Source: Arthrobacter ulcerisalmonis | GTDB taxonomy: Bacteria; Actinomycetota; Actinomycetes; Actinomycetales; Micrococcaceae | Length of the DNA stretch: 64,000 bases | Assembly (NCBI RefSeq): GCF_900609065.1 | Contig: NZ_UXAU01000025.1 | Coordinates: 1-64,000 of the forward strand | Direction of reading: 5' to 3' | Part shown: in pieces, positions 28,916 through 38,025 of the stretch | How positions within the stretch are numbered: the stretch's first letter is position 1 | Layout of the letters: every line of letters starts with the position of its first letter | The notes under the pieces: generated by a model | Databases searched by the model: none | Seen by the model: the letters and a program-made list of their open reading frames with translations, nothing else | Told to the model about the DNA's origin: nothing | Made by a program: the position numbers and the translations under genes

Positions 28916-29740
28916 GTGTGGAAAACAGCCCGAAAGCCCCGATGGATCGCAGGATTCATATTCGCGATCGCCATTTCCGGGGTGTTTGTGCTGCTCAGCC
29001 AGTGGCAGTTTGGGCGTTCCGTCCAACCCGAAGTGACGGTCAGCCCCACCACCGAGCAGGTGCAGCCCCTGCTTGACACGTTGGCCCCCGGCGAATTTTT
29101 TCACGGGTCCGACGCCGACCAGATGGTGTCCGCCTCCGGAACCTACGATCCCAACCGGCAAGTCCTGGTTCCGGATCGCCTGAAGGACGGTGCGTCCGGG
29201 TACTGGGTGGTTTCTGCCTTCGCCGTCACCGGTGCCCCGGTCCTGCAGGGAGCCGCCGCAACGCCGCAGACATGGATCCCCGTGGCACGCGGCTGGGTGG
29301 CCCACCCGGGCGACGCGGCAGCACCGCCGTCGGGCCTCATTGAACTAACCGGCCGGCTACTCCCCTCTGAGGCGCCGCTGCCTGCCAAGGCGCCAGCCGC
29401 GGGGGAGGCCACCGCCGTCTCCGTTGCCGAACTTATCAACAGGTGGAACATCAGCAGCTATCCGGGCTTCGTCTCAGCCACTGCTGAGATATCCGGCGGC
29501 AAGGACGTCAGCGCTGCTGCGGTCCCCGGCACCCTCCAGCCCCTGGAAATCGGTCCCCAGCCTCCGGCCCAGAAAGTCAACTGGCTCAACCTTTTCTACT
29601 CCCTCGAGTGGGTGGTCTTTGCCGGGTTCGCCCTCTTCATCTGGTGGCGGCTGGTCAAGGATGACTACCAGCGAGACCTTGAAGAACTTGACGACGACGA
29701 ACCCGCCCCCGAACCGACCCAGCAAAAGGTACAGCCATGA
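28916..29740 (+). CDS. SURF1 family cytochrome oxidase assembly protein
   Basis: 274-residue inner-membrane protein with one helix near each end (about residues 10-28 and 224-245) and a large extracytoplasmic domain containing ARGWVAHP, the SURF1 landmark. SURF1 proteins help insert heme a into cytochrome aa3 oxidase subunit I. The N-terminal arginine/lysine-rich stretch ARKPRW is typical. The stop overlaps the DUF3817 gene (ATGA), so the two are coupled. Confidence 0.87.
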   Translation: MWKTARKPRWIAGFIFAIAISGVFVLLSQWQFGRSVQPEVTVSPTTEQVQPLLDTLAPGEFFHGSDADQMVSASGTYDPNRQVLVPDRLKDGASGYWVVSAFAVTGAPVLQGAAATPQTWIPVARGWVAHPGDAAAPPSGLIELTGRLLPSEAPLPAKAPAAGEATAVSVAELINRWNISSYPGFVSATAEISGGKDVSAAAVPGTLQPLEIGPQPPAQKVNWLNLFYSLEWVVFAGFALFIWWRLVKDDYQRDLEELDDDEPAPEPTQQKVQP

Positions 29741-30240
29741 TCGAGCCGAAACCGGCATCACCAGCCCCCTCAGCCGACGCCACCGCAGGCAAGAAGCGCC
29801 GCTTCGGAGGAACCGAAGCGCAGATCCGTTCTGCCCTGAAGTTTTACAAGGTTCTGGCCTACCTGACCGGCGCCATGCTGCTTCTGCTGTGCGCCGAACT
29901 TATTGCCCGCTATGTCTTCGGCCAGTACCTCTTCGCCGGCGGGACTGACGCCCTGACCGGCCAGCCCTTCGGTTTCGGTTTTGCCAGTGCGGAACCCCCG
30001 GCTGTCCTGGGCGGAGTCAACCTGTCCATCGCGGTGCTGATCGTGCACGGGTGGATGTACGTGGTGTACCTGATTTCGAACTTCCGACTCTGGACCTTGA
30101 TGCGCTGGCCGTTCCTGAAAATGATCCTGCTGGCATTGGGCGGTGTGATCCCTTTCCTGTCGTTCTTCGTGGAGAAGAAGTTCCATGCCGAGGTTGAAGC
30201 GGAACTGGCGGCGAACCCGCAGGCGCCCCAGCGCTACTGA
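29737..30240 (+). CDS. DUF3817 membrane protein
   Basis: 167 residues with three hydrophobic segments at about residues 40-60, 90-112 and 122-142. This small family is widespread in actinobacteria, often beside respiratory or SURF1 genes; its function is unknown. Translation is coupled to the SURF1 gene by ATGA. A second ATG of the family usually matches KFYKVLAYLTG, present at about residue 35. Confidence 0.78.
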   Translation: MIEPKPASPAPSADATAGKKRRFGGTEAQIRSALKFYKVLAYLTGAMLLLLCAELIARYVFGQYLFAGGTDALTGQPFGFGFASAEPPAVLGGVNLSIAVLIVHGWMYVVYLISNFRLWTLMRWPFLKMILLALGGVIPFLSFFVEKKFHAEVEAELAANPQAPQRY

Positions 30241-30302
30241 GCACCTGCGTTCGCTCGGTCACAGCGAAGCCCCTGAAGGTGCGCCAGTATGTGGACGCAA
30301 CG

Positions 30303-30308
30303 TAGGCT
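30303..30308 (+). promoter_or_regulatory. -10 box TAGGCT of guaA, leaderless geometry
   Basis: TAGGCT is 6 nt before GTG 30315; no ribosome-binding site lies between. Confidence 0.6.
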
Positions 30309-30314
30309 AGTGGG

Positions 30315-31904
30315 GTGACTACTCCCACTGCATCCCAGACTTCCCAGAAGCCGGTGCTGGTTGTTGACTACGGTGCCCAGTACGCGCAGCTGATTGCCCG
30401 CCGCGTCCGGGAAGCGAATGTGTATTCGGAAGTGGTTCCGCATACCTACTCCACCGAGCAGCTCCTGGCCAAGAATCCCGCCGCGATCATTCTCTCCGGC
30501 GGCCCGTCAAGTGTGTACGCTGACGGCGCTCCAACGGTGGGGGCGGACCTCTTCGAGGCAGGCATCCCCGTCTTCGGTATCTGCTACGGCTTCCAGGCCA
30601 TGGCCAACGCGCTCGGCGGTAAGGTCGACAAGACCGGCCTGCGCGAGTACGGCTCCACCGAGACCACCCTCCTGGGTGAGGGCCGCTCCGTCCTCGAAGG
30701 CATGCCGCAGCACCAGAACACCTGGATGAGCCACGGCGACTCCGTGCACGAGGCACCTGAAGGGTTCGAGGTCCTGGCTACCACGGCAGGCGCTGAAGTT
30801 GCCGCGTTCGCCAACGAAGAGAAGTGCCTTTACGGGGTGCAGTGGCACCCCGAGGTCAAGCACTCCGCCTTCGGCCAGCAGGTGTTGGAGAACTTCCTGT
30901 TCAAGGGCGCCAAGCTGGAACCAAACTGGACCACCGGCAACATCCTCGAAGAGCAGGTGGACCGGATCCGCAAACAGGTGGGCGACGCCCGCGTGATCTG
31001 TGGACTCTCCGGTGGCGTGGACTCTGCCGTGGCCGCCGCCCTGGTGCAGCGCGCCGTCGGCGATCAGCTGACCTGCGTCTTTGTTGATCACGGACTGCTC
31101 CGCGAAGGTGAAGCCGAGCAGGTGGAGCGCGACTACGTGGCCGCCACCGGCGTCAAGCTCTACGTGGCCAACGAACAGGAACGCTTCCTGTCCGCCCTGG
31201 CGGGAGTCAGTGACCCTGAGACCAAGCGCAAGATCATTGGTCGCGAATTCATCCGCGCCTTCGAAGAGGCTGAACGGGCCATCATCGCCGAAGCCGCCGC
31301 GGATGGCGAGAAGATCAAGTTCCTCGTCCAGGGCACCCTGTACCCTGACGTCGTCGAATCCGGCGGCGGTGAAGGCGCAGCCAACATCAAGAGCCACCAC
31401 AACGTCGGTGGCCTTCCTGAGGACCTCCAGTTCGAACTGGTGGAGCCGCTGCGGGCACTGTTCAAGGACGAGGTCCGCGCTGTGGGCGCCCAGTTGGGGC
31501 TGCCGCAGGAAATTGTCGGCCGCCAGCCGTTCCCCGGCCCCGGCTTGGGAATCCGGATTGTTGGTGACATCACCCAGGAGCGGTTGGACCTCCTCCGTAA
31601 GGCTGACGCCATTGCCCGCTTCGAACTGACTAAAGCTGGTTTGGATGACGACGTCTGGCAGATGCCGGTGGTACTCCTGGCAGATGTCCGCAGCGTCGGA
31701 GTGATGGGCGACGGCCGGACCTACGGGCACCCGATTGTGCTCCGGCCCGTCTCGTCCGAAGATGCCATGACGGCGGACTGGTCGCGGCTGCCGTACGATC
31801 TGCTTGCGCGGATCTCCAATCGCATCACCAACGAAGTTGAAGGTGTGAACCGTGTGGTTCTTGATGTGACAAGCAAACCGCCGGGAACCATCGAGTGGGA
31901 ATGA
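30315..31904 (+). CDS. guaA: GMP synthase (glutamine-hydrolysing)
   Basis: Converts XMP to GMP using glutamine and ATP. 529 residues: class I glutamine amidotransferase domain with nucleophile Cys in [11 protein letters not shown] and catalytic His in [14 protein letters not shown] pyrophosphatase domain with P-loop [12 protein letters not shown], and the C-terminal dimerisation domain ending [12 protein letters not shown] start fits a leaderless transcript. A strong terminator follows. Confidence 0.98.
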   Translation: MTTPTASQTSQKPVLVVDYGAQYAQLIARRVREANVYSEVVPHTYSTEQLLAKNPAAIILSGGPSSVYADGAPTVGADLFEAGIPVFGICYGFQAMANALGGKVDKTGLREYGSTETTLLGEGRSVLEGMPQHQNTWMSHGDSVHEAPEGFEVLATTAGAEVAAFANEEKCLYGVQWHPEVKHSAFGQQVLENFLFKGAKLEPNWTTGNILEEQVDRIRKQVGDARVICGLSGGVDSAVAAALVQRAVGDQLTCVFVDHGLLREGEAEQVERDYVAATGVKLYVANEQERFLSALAGVSDPETKRKIIGREFIRAFEEAERAIIAEAAADGEKIKFLVQGTLYPDVVESGGGEGAANIKSHHNVGGLPEDLQFELVEPLRALFKDEVRAVGAQLGLPQEIVGRQPFPGPGLGIRIVGDITQERLDLLRKADAIARFELTKAGLDDDVWQMPVVLLADVRSVGVMGDGRTYGHPIVLRPVSSEDAMTADWSRLPYDLLARISNRITNEVEGVNRVVLDVTSKPPGTIEWE

Positions 31905-31910
31905 CGCTCT

Positions 31911-31951
31911 GATTGGCTGGCCTCCGAAAGGAGGCCAGCCAATCCTGTTTT
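31911..31951 (+). terminator. Rho-independent terminator after guaA
   Basis: Perfect 14-bp stem ATTGGCTGGCCTCC / GGAGGCCAGCCAAT, loop GAAA, followed by CCTGTTTT. Confidence 0.92.
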
Positions 31952-32018
31952 CGGCCGGAAACGGTGCAAAAAGCGGCCCGCCAGTGTTGCGGTCGCTCAC
32001 GTCCGGCGCTGAAGCGGC

Positions 32019-32024
32019 TACCCT
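32019..32024 (+). promoter_or_regulatory. -10 box TACCCT of the helicase-like gene
   Basis: TACCCT is 7 nt before ATG 32032, leaderless geometry. Confidence 0.5.
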
Positions 32025-32031
32025 CGAAGGT

Positions 32032-35000
32032 ATGCCGGTATGGTCCAGGGCGTCTCGTGTTAGCGCAGAAAAGAAGGCAGAAGTGTCAGTTGGTCAAGGC
32101 CACCCGGAAAGCTCGGAGGAGCTCCGCAAATGGCTTTCAGGGCTCAAGCCCGTCACGGGTGCAGACACCATGCTGCGGTTTACCAAGACCCCTGAGGGAT
32201 CCATTGACCTGACGCATGCGCATCCGTCTGGCCTCGCCCAGCTCATGGCTGGCCGCAAGACCAGGCTCTCCACCCTGATCCGCGACAGGCAACAGTACGT
32301 TGTTGCAGCCCGCGCCTCACGGAACATTCGCTCCAAGATTTTCGAACTGGCCAACGATCGTGGCATTGACGCGGGCTACCTTTCGGCCGGGACCGTCGTC
32401 TGGACCTCTGCGGTGGGCGGCAAACCCCAGCGCATCTCGGCTCCCGTCATGCTGACGGCTATTTCCTTGACGGTACGCCCCGGTGAAGACGACTTCGAGC
32501 TTCAGTTGACGGAGCAGGCCTCCATTAACCCGGCACTGGTCCGGCACCTTAAAACCACCCACGGGATCGTCTTCGACGTCAACGCCGTAACCCGGCTCGC
32601 GTACAGCACCGCCCGCTTCGACCCGCAACCTGTTCTTGACCGGTTGTCGACGTTGATTGCACCCATCCACGGCGCCGAGGCCCAGCACAACCTCCTGGTG
32701 TCCACGTTTGCGGACCTTTCCGGGAACCTTGATGATCCTTGGATCAATGACGCCAACCCGCTGGTGGCTGCGCTTGCCACCGCAGCCGGTGGCGAAATGG
32801 TGGACGTGGTGGCACCTGACCCGGCACGCTTCGCGGCGCTGGACAATCGTGAGCCGCAGGACGAATTACTGCTCCTCGACGCGGATGCGGACCAGCAGTA
32901 CGTCCTCGACGCTGCCCGGGCAGGCGACTCGATCGTGGTCAGCAGCCCGCCCGGCACCGGACAGACACAAACGGCCATCAACACCATCGGCACGTTGGTG
33001 GATGCTGGCAAGACAGTCCTGGTGGTGGGGGACCGGCGAGCCAGCCTCAATGAGGTGGCCGGCCAGCTCGACAGCCTCGGCCTGGAGTCGATCCTCTTCC
33101 AACTTTCCGGCAACGTCACGGCACAGCAACTCAAAAGCCAGCTTGTCCGGGCGATTGTGCGGAACGAAAAGTCCCTGGAACCGCAGCTGGCGAACCTGCA
33201 CAGCACCTTGGTGGAGCATCGGCACGCATTGATGGACCATGTGGCGTCGCTGCACAACGTCCGCGACCGCTGGGGTTGCTCGCCCTACCAGGCCATGCAG
33301 TCCCTCGCCGAACTGACCTCCATCCACCCGGCGCCCGCCACTACCGTTCGGCTCAAGCGCAGCGTCCTGGACAATATCCGCGACCGCGAAGAAATTGCTG
33401 GCCGGTTGCGCAGGGCAGCCGAGCTGGGCAGCTTCAGCAAGACATCCACCACCAGCCCGTGGCATGGTGCACGGCTCTTGAACCGCAAGGAAACCGAGGA
33501 AGCCCAGGAGCTGGTCGGTGCTGTGGCCAAGAGCCTGCCCGAGCTTCGCGGCCGGATGAACGCTGTGGCCGAGCACGCCGAGATTCGGCTGGGGGATTCG
33601 CTGGCCGAGTGGGGTGAGCAGCTTGAACTGCTCGTTGCCGTCCGCGGCAGCCTTGATAAGTTCACCCCGGACATTTTCGACCGCCCGGTCACCGACCTGA
33701 TCTCCGCCACCAGCTCTTCGTCGTGGCGGAAAGAGCGCGGCATTGAGATGACCTCCATGCAGCGCTCGCGCCTGCGTCGGGTGGCTAAGGAATATGTGCG
33801 CCCAGGCGTACACATTGCAGACCTGCACACGTCGCTAGGACTTGTGCAGGACCAACGCGCTCTGTGGGCTGGGTACGCTACGACGCAACGGCATCCCACC
33901 GTTCCATCAGGGCTGGCCGAGCTCAAAGTGTTGTACGGCGATGTGGAGCGGCAGCTCGGCCAGCTGGGCTTGGCCCTACGGCATACGCCTGATGGCGGTG
34001 AGCTGTCCACTGCCCACTACAAGGAGCTGATCGCCAGGCTTGAACTTCTGGTGGAGGACGCTGACGCACTCCGTACGTTGCCCGAACGGACGTTACTGGT
34101 AGAGAGCCTGCGCGAGCACGGACTCGCCGAGCTGCTGACCGACCTTGCTGACCGTGAAGTCCCGGCAGAATCTGTGGCCGCGGAGCTCGAACTTGCCTGG
34201 TGGCAGTCAGCGCTCGAGGCAATGATCAGCGGGGACGACTACCTGGCCATGTCTGATGGCGATGCCCTGCGTCAACTTGAAGCCGAATACCGGTTGGCTG
34301 ACAACGCCCACGTGGCCAGCGGTGCCGCCCGGCTTCGCTGGGATCTTGCCCAGCGCTGGCGCTCGGCCATCACCGCCCAACCTCGCCAGGCGGACCTCCT
34401 TCGCAGCTTGTTGAAGGACGGTCGGGTGTCGCTGGCGGCGCTCAGCGCCCAGGCCCCCAACCTGATGGGAACCCTGGTTCCCGTGTGGTCTGTCAGCCCG
34501 TATCTGATGACGGGGATGTTGCCGGCCGAGCAACGCTTCGACGCGGTGGTGATTCTCGATGCTGAGGCGACCTCGCTGCAGGCGGTGCTTCCCGCGATTG
34601 CCCGCGCCGGGCAGGTTATTGCGTTTGGGGATGCCAAGATTGCCTCGCCCCGGATGTTCACCGTTGGGGTGGAGCGTCTGGCGCCGGGAGACTCCACGCA
34701 CCAGCGGGTGGAGAGCGCTTTCTCTGCCCTCTCGGCTGTGCTTCCCGTGTGGGCCCTGAACTTTGTGTACCGCGCCGTTGACGAGGATCTGATCCTGCAG
34801 TTGAGCAGGAACTTCTACGACGGCGGGCTCCGCCGGCTGCCGGAAGGCCAGTCCGCCACCGGCCTGGACCGCGCGCTCTACGTTGAGTACCTGCCGGACG
34901 GTACTGGGTTGCCCAGCGCCGATCACGAGGGTGTGGAGTCGGTGGTTGCCGAGGTTAACCGGGTGGTGGAGATGGTCTTTGATCATGCCCGCCGCCGGCC

Positions 35001-36099
35001 ACGTACGTCCTTGGCCGTAGTCACGGCCAGCCTGCGCCACGCTGCGCGGATCGGCGAGTCCATCCGTTTGCAGCTTCCGAATCACCCCAGCCTTGCCGGT
35101 TTCTTTGGCGCCGGCCCGGAGTCCTTCCGGGTGGTGGACTTGGAGCGTGCGCAGGGCTTGGTACGAGACCACGTAATCTTCTCGCCAGGATTCGGCCGGA
35201 CTCCACATGGCCGCGCCCTGCACAACTTCGGGCCGCTCTCGGCTGAGGGCGGTCGGGAGAAGTTTGCCCTGGCCATGACGCGGGCTCGCCGCTCCATCCA
35301 CGTGCTGACGTGCTTCCGCCCGGAAGACCTGGATCGCACCCGGTTGACCCACGGCGCAATTGACCTGTTCACGCTGCTGGACCGTGAGATCGCCGGCAAC
35401 ACAGATCTTGGCACGCCTGCCTCGCGGGCCGCTGCCAGCGAGCAGGCTTTGGGCGCCGATCCGCTGGTGGCCGACCTCGGTGACCGGCTGCGGGCTCGGG
35501 GTGCCCGAGTATGGCACCAGTACGACGGCGTGATCGACGTGGTGGCGGCCGCTGACCCACTCGGGTCCATGGGGAACGACGAGTTCCGGTCCAACAGGCC
35601 AGTAGCCATCGAGTCTGACGGCACCGCCCAGTACCGCAGCATGAGTGTGCGGGAACGCAGCCGGCTCCGGCCGCAGTTGCTGGAACGCCTTGGCTGGCAG
35701 TATCTTCCCTTGTGGACCATCGAGGTCTTCACTGATCCTTCGGCGTGCGCGGACAGAATCGCCAGCCATCTTGGCCTGGAGAACCTGGTCCAGGCGGGCC
35801 GGGTAGCGGATCATGCTGGCTTCCTTGACGATGATGTTGATCAGGCGCTGAATGGCATCAGCGCCAACAACCATGGACAACGGGCCGCTGGCCCCAGGAG
35901 TGAGCAGGCGAGCACCATGACGACGGATAACAAGACGACCCCCGCAGCGGAGACCCCGCAGGCTCCTGCCGTGGCGCGCAGCGAGCCGGCAGGCATCCTT
36001 CCCAACAAGGCTGCTGAAGATGATGCACAGAGCTGGGGCGACCGTGGCGAGGACCATGACGCTTGGCTGAAGGAGCAGAAGCCGCCGCACTGGGGCTGA
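32032..36099 (+). CDS. Giant SF1 helicase-like protein with degenerate ATPase motifs
   Basis: 1355 residues with the layout of AAA_11/AAA_12-type superfamily 1 helicases. Motif I reads SPPGTGQTQT (residues 305-313 and on) with Gln311 where the Walker A lysine belongs. The motif II position, near 836-846, reads FDAVVILDAEA instead of an Asp-Glu box. Motif VI is better kept: FALAMTRARRSIHVL near 1077. A C-terminal endonuclease-like fold of the DUF559/Vsr kind is possible around SMSVRERSRLRPQLLERLGW (residues 1204-1225). The tail after about 1290 is low complexity and ends KPPHWG. It may bind nucleic acid or nucleotide without robust hydrolysis. The start follows the leaderless TACCCT box. Confidence 0.8.
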   Translation: MPVWSRASRVSAEKKAEVSVGQGHPESSEELRKWLSGLKPVTGADTMLRFTKTPEGSIDLTHAHPSGLAQLMAGRKTRLSTLIRDRQQYVVAARASRNIRSKIFELANDRGIDAGYLSAGTVVWTSAVGGKPQRISAPVMLTAISLTVRPGEDDFELQLTEQASINPALVRHLKTTHGIVFDVNAVTRLAYSTARFDPQPVLDRLSTLIAPIHGAEAQHNLLVSTFADLSGNLDDPWINDANPLVAALATAAGGEMVDVVAPDPARFAALDNREPQDELLLLDADADQQYVLDAARAGDSIVVSSPPGTGQTQTAINTIGTLVDAGKTVLVVGDRRASLNEVAGQLDSLGLESILFQLSGNVTAQQLKSQLVRAIVRNEKSLEPQLANLHSTLVEHRHALMDHVASLHNVRDRWGCSPYQAMQSLAELTSIHPAPATTVRLKRSVLDNIRDREEIAGRLRRAAELGSFSKTSTTSPWHGARLLNRKETEEAQELVGAVAKSLPELRGRMNAVAEHAEIRLGDSLAEWGEQLELLVAVRGSLDKFTPDIFDRPVTDLISATSSSSWRKERGIEMTSMQRSRLRRVAKEYVRPGVHIADLHTSLGLVQDQRALWAGYATTQRHPTVPSGLAELKVLYGDVERQLGQLGLALRHTPDGGELSTAHYKELIARLELLVEDADALRTLPERTLLVESLREHGLAELLTDLADREVPAESVAAELELAWWQSALEAMISGDDYLAMSDGDALRQLEAEYRLADNAHVASGAARLRWDLAQRWRSAITAQPRQADLLRSLLKDGRVSLAALSAQAPNLMGTLVPVWSVSPYLMTGMLPAEQRFDAVVILDAEATSLQAVLPAIARAGQVIAFGDAKIASPRMFTVGVERLAPGDSTHQRVESAFSALSAVLPVWALNFVYRAVDEDLILQLSRNFYDGGLRRLPEGQSATGLDRALYVEYLPDGTGLPSADHEGVESVVAEVNRVVEMVFDHARRRPRTSLAVVTASLRHAARIGESIRLQLPNHPSLAGFFGAGPESFRVVDLERAQGLVRDHVIFSPGFGRTPHGRALHNFGPLSAEGGREKFALAMTRARRSIHVLTCFRPEDLDRTRLTHGAIDLFTLLDREIAGNTDLGTPASRAAASEQALGADPLVADLGDRLRARGARVWHQYDGVIDVVAAADPLGSMGNDEFRSNRPVAIESDGTAQYRSMSVRERSRLRPQLLERLGWQYLPLWTIEVFTDPSACADRIASHLGLENLVQAGRVADHAGFLDDDVDQALNGISANNHGQRAAGPRSEQASTMTTDNKTTPAAETPQAPAVARSEPAGILPNKAAEDDAQSWGDRGEDHDAWLKEQKPPHWG

Positions 36100-36154
36100 T
36101 GGCCACCTCCGGTCTCGGCTTCATAGCGGGTTAGAGGGGCTCGGATTAGGGTCA

Positions 36155-36883
36155 TCAGGGCGGCGCCACCAGGACGAAGAAGAGCTTGCCGCGGGTGGAT
36201 GCCCCAGCGAGCTGTGGCGCTTGTTCGGCGGTGGCTGCCACCACCAGCAGGCCTTCCGTGTCCGAGGTCCCGAGCCATTGGCCGCCCGAGCCGCCTTGGG
36301 CGGAGGTCCACAGCACAGGAACATTGGTGGCCAAGACGTTTGATGGTCCTTGCGCGCTACTGCCGTCGGTGCTGGTCAGGACGATGGTGACGCGTTGGCC
36401 GGGGGACACCAGCTGGATGGATGCTGGGTCGGCCAGACGCAGCGGCACGGCAGAGGTGCCGGCGACCGTCCCCGCCAGCAGGCCCGGACCCAGCAGTTGG
36501 CTGTCGGTGAGCAGTTGGCCCTTTCGAGCGGGAGCAGCAAGCTGCTTGCCCGCCAGAAGGCTGGCATCGCGGACATAGCCACTTCCCGCCAGTTCCAGCG
36601 GAACCCGGATGCCGGCAATATCCGAAGCCAGCAAAGTTGTCCCCGCCGGGAGGTCGCGGGATGCGGCCAAGGCCAGCACCGTCGGCTCAGGGGCCGGAGT
36701 CAGTTGCTGAACGGTGACGGCTGCAGCAGCGCACAGGAAAAGAGCAGCCCACAGACGGCGGTTGCGTGCCAGCCAGCGAAGGAACGGCCCGGCCGTCAGC
36801 TTGGAATTGGGGCGTGCCGGGCGGCGGGGACCGAAAGCCCGGACGCCGGGATTACCGACACTACGAAACCGTGGGGACGTCAT
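36155..36883 (-). CDS. SAF-domain protein, CpaB/RcpC-like
   Basis: 242 residues: basic cytoplasmic N-terminus, one membrane helix at about residues 43-60, then an exported SAF domain with LAASRDLPAGTTLLASDIAG. CpaB/RcpC proteins of this shape belong to Flp-type pilus assembly, but no pilus gene is adjacent, so the role is open. On the minus strand TACCGT is 5 nt before ATG 36883. The gene is convergent with the helicase-like gene and 69 nt downstream of the FmdB gene. Confidence 0.78.
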   Translation of the reverse strand: MTSPRFRSVGNPGVRAFGPRRPARPNSKLTAGPFLRWLARNRRLWAALFLCAAAAVTVQQLTPAPEPTVLALAASRDLPAGTTLLASDIAGIRVPLELAGSGYVRDASLLAGKQLAAPARKGQLLTDSQLLGPGLLAGTVAGTSAVPLRLADPASIQLVSPGQRVTIVLTSTDGSSAQGPSNVLATNVPVLWTSAQGGSGGQWLGTSDTEGLLVVAATAEQAPQLAGASTRGKLFFVLVAPP

Positions 36884-36951
36884 GCCTCACGGTAGGCGGC
36901 CAGACCTGCCCGCAAACAGGGAGCGAAAGTCCTATGTGGACAACGCCGGGA

Positions 36952-37227
36952 TCAGCTGGCCTTGGCCGCCGGCGCTGGGGCCGCTGCGGGGGTGCTTGCT
37001 GGTGCCGCCGGCGCGCTGGACGGAGCAGCCGAAACGGTGCTGCCTGCGCCGGAGCGTGAATCGGTGCGGTAAAACCCGGAGCCCTTGAAGACCACGCCGA
37101 CGCTGTTGAACTTCTTGCGCAGGGTGCCGCCGCATTCGGGGCAGGTGGTGAGGGTGCTGTCAGAAAACGACTGCACGATGTCGAAGGCGTGGCCGCAATC
37201 CTTGCAGGCGTAGGCGTAAGTTGGCAC
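36952..37227 (-). CDS. FmdB-family zinc ribbon protein (Rv0991c/Ruc-like)
   Basis: 91 residues. The N-terminal zinc ribbon has CKDCGHAF and CPECGGTL (two CxxC knuckles) after the usual PTYAYAC start; the C-terminal half is Ala/Pro/Ser-rich and disordered. The M. tuberculosis homologue at the same position, Rv0991c, has been described as a redox-regulated chaperone. GTG 37227 has GAGGAGGAG upstream; the longer ATG 37290 is not supported. A CIRCE-like element overlaps its promoter (see separate entry), placing it in the heat-shock response together with groES-groEL. Confidence 0.87.
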   Translation of the reverse strand: MPTYAYACKDCGHAFDIVQSFSDSTLTTCPECGGTLRKKFNSVGVVFKGSGFYRTDSRSGAGSTVSAAPSSAPAAPASTPAAAPAPAAKAS

Positions 37228-37279
37228 GGTGCTCCTCCTCGTGGGCAAAGGTAAGGTCCTGTAGCTCACGGGAAGTCCG

Positions 37280-37306
37280 TTAGCAGTCACAGGGCCTGAG
37301 TGCCAA
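37280..37306 (-). promoter_or_regulatory. CIRCE-like HrcA operator upstream of the FmdB gene
   Basis: Plus-strand reading TTAGCAGTC, 9 nt, GAGTGCCAA: each half differs from the CIRCE consensus by one base. It lies directly downstream of the minus-strand -10 box TAGAAT (37311-37306), at the expected transcription start of the FmdB gene. An additional perfect GAGTGC-N8-GCACTC palindrome covers 37298-37317. Confidence 0.65.
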
Positions 37307-37311
37307 TTCTA
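37306..37311 (-). promoter_or_regulatory. -10 box TAGAAT of the FmdB gene
   Basis: TAGAAT on the minus strand, 78 nt before the GTG, with CTTGGC/TTGGCA-like sequence 15-16 nt upstream as a possible -35. Confidence 0.5.
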
Positions 37312-37341
37312 GCACTCCTGGCGATTTGCCAAGGGGAGCGG

Positions 37342-37962
37342 TCACTCCGTCTGGTCTAACCGGTGGAGCCCCGATGGAGTCAGCACATTCGGTACCGGTC
37401 GATCCAGCGGCTCGGCGGGAATGCTGCGGGGCGGCAGAAGTTCGGCGTCGAAAACGATCGCGGCCTGCGCCACTTGGCTTCCCGCCGTCGTCAAATGCGT
37501 TAGAAAGACGTCGTAGTAGCCGCCGCCTTGGCCGATGCGGTTGCCCGACGCATCCACAGCCGTGGCTGGCAGGAACAAGACGTCCGCGGCTGCGGCCACC
37601 GCCGTCGGCTGCGCGGGGCCGACTGGCTCGTCGATCGGTGCGTACCTGCTGCGCGTGAAGGCAACACCGGGCGTCCAGTGCACCCAACTCAGTTCGCGGT
37701 GCGGTTCGCAGACGGGCAGCAGGACCTGGTATCCGGCGTCGTGCAGGGCCGTCAGCAGCGGTTGCGTGGGCGGCTCCATGCCGACGCTCCAGTAGGCACA
37801 GACGGTGGTCCCGGCGTCGAGATGCTGCGCTCGGAGCCACGCTAATCCGTGGTGGGCAAGCCCATTGCCTGCCACATCGAGGTCGGCCGCCGATCGGGTG
37901 GCCCGCTGCCTGCGGTGCGCGGCGCGGATCTCCTCCTTGGCCGCCGCCCTTGCATCTGTCAT
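37342..37962 (-). CDS. 5-formyltetrahydrofolate cyclo-ligase
   Basis: ATP-dependent conversion of 5-formyl-THF to 5,10-methenyl-THF, 206 residues. The ATP/folate signature GQGGGYYD lies at about residues 146-153, and AVDASGNRIGQ precedes it. Start ATG 37962. It is divergent from galU and is followed by the FmdB gene, the same order as Rv0992c and Rv0991c in M. tuberculosis. Confidence 0.92.
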   Translation of the reverse strand: MTDARAAAKEEIRAAHRRQRATRSAADLDVAGNGLAHHGLAWLRAQHLDAGTTVCAYWSVGMEPPTQPLLTALHDAGYQVLLPVCEPHRELSWVHWTPGVAFTRSRYAPIDEPVGPAQPTAVAAAADVLFLPATAVDASGNRIGQGGGYYDVFLTHLTTAGSQVAQAAIVFDAELLPPRSIPAEPLDRPVPNVLTPSGLHRLDQTE

Positions 37963-38013
37963 TTCTGGCCCTTCATGCCTGCGCTGGGATTACTGAATGC
38001 CTGCCGCTGAGGT

Positions 38014-38019
38014 TAGATT
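38014..38019 (+). promoter_or_regulatory. -10 box TAGATT of galU, leaderless geometry
   Basis: TAGATT is 6 nt before GTG 38026; no ribosome-binding site lies between. Confidence 0.6.
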
Positions 38020-38025
38020 AGTCCC

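Noticed and set aside
36155..36883. Flp pilus locus suggested by the CpaB-like protein
   Set aside because: No cpaA, cpaC, tad or flp genes lie nearby.
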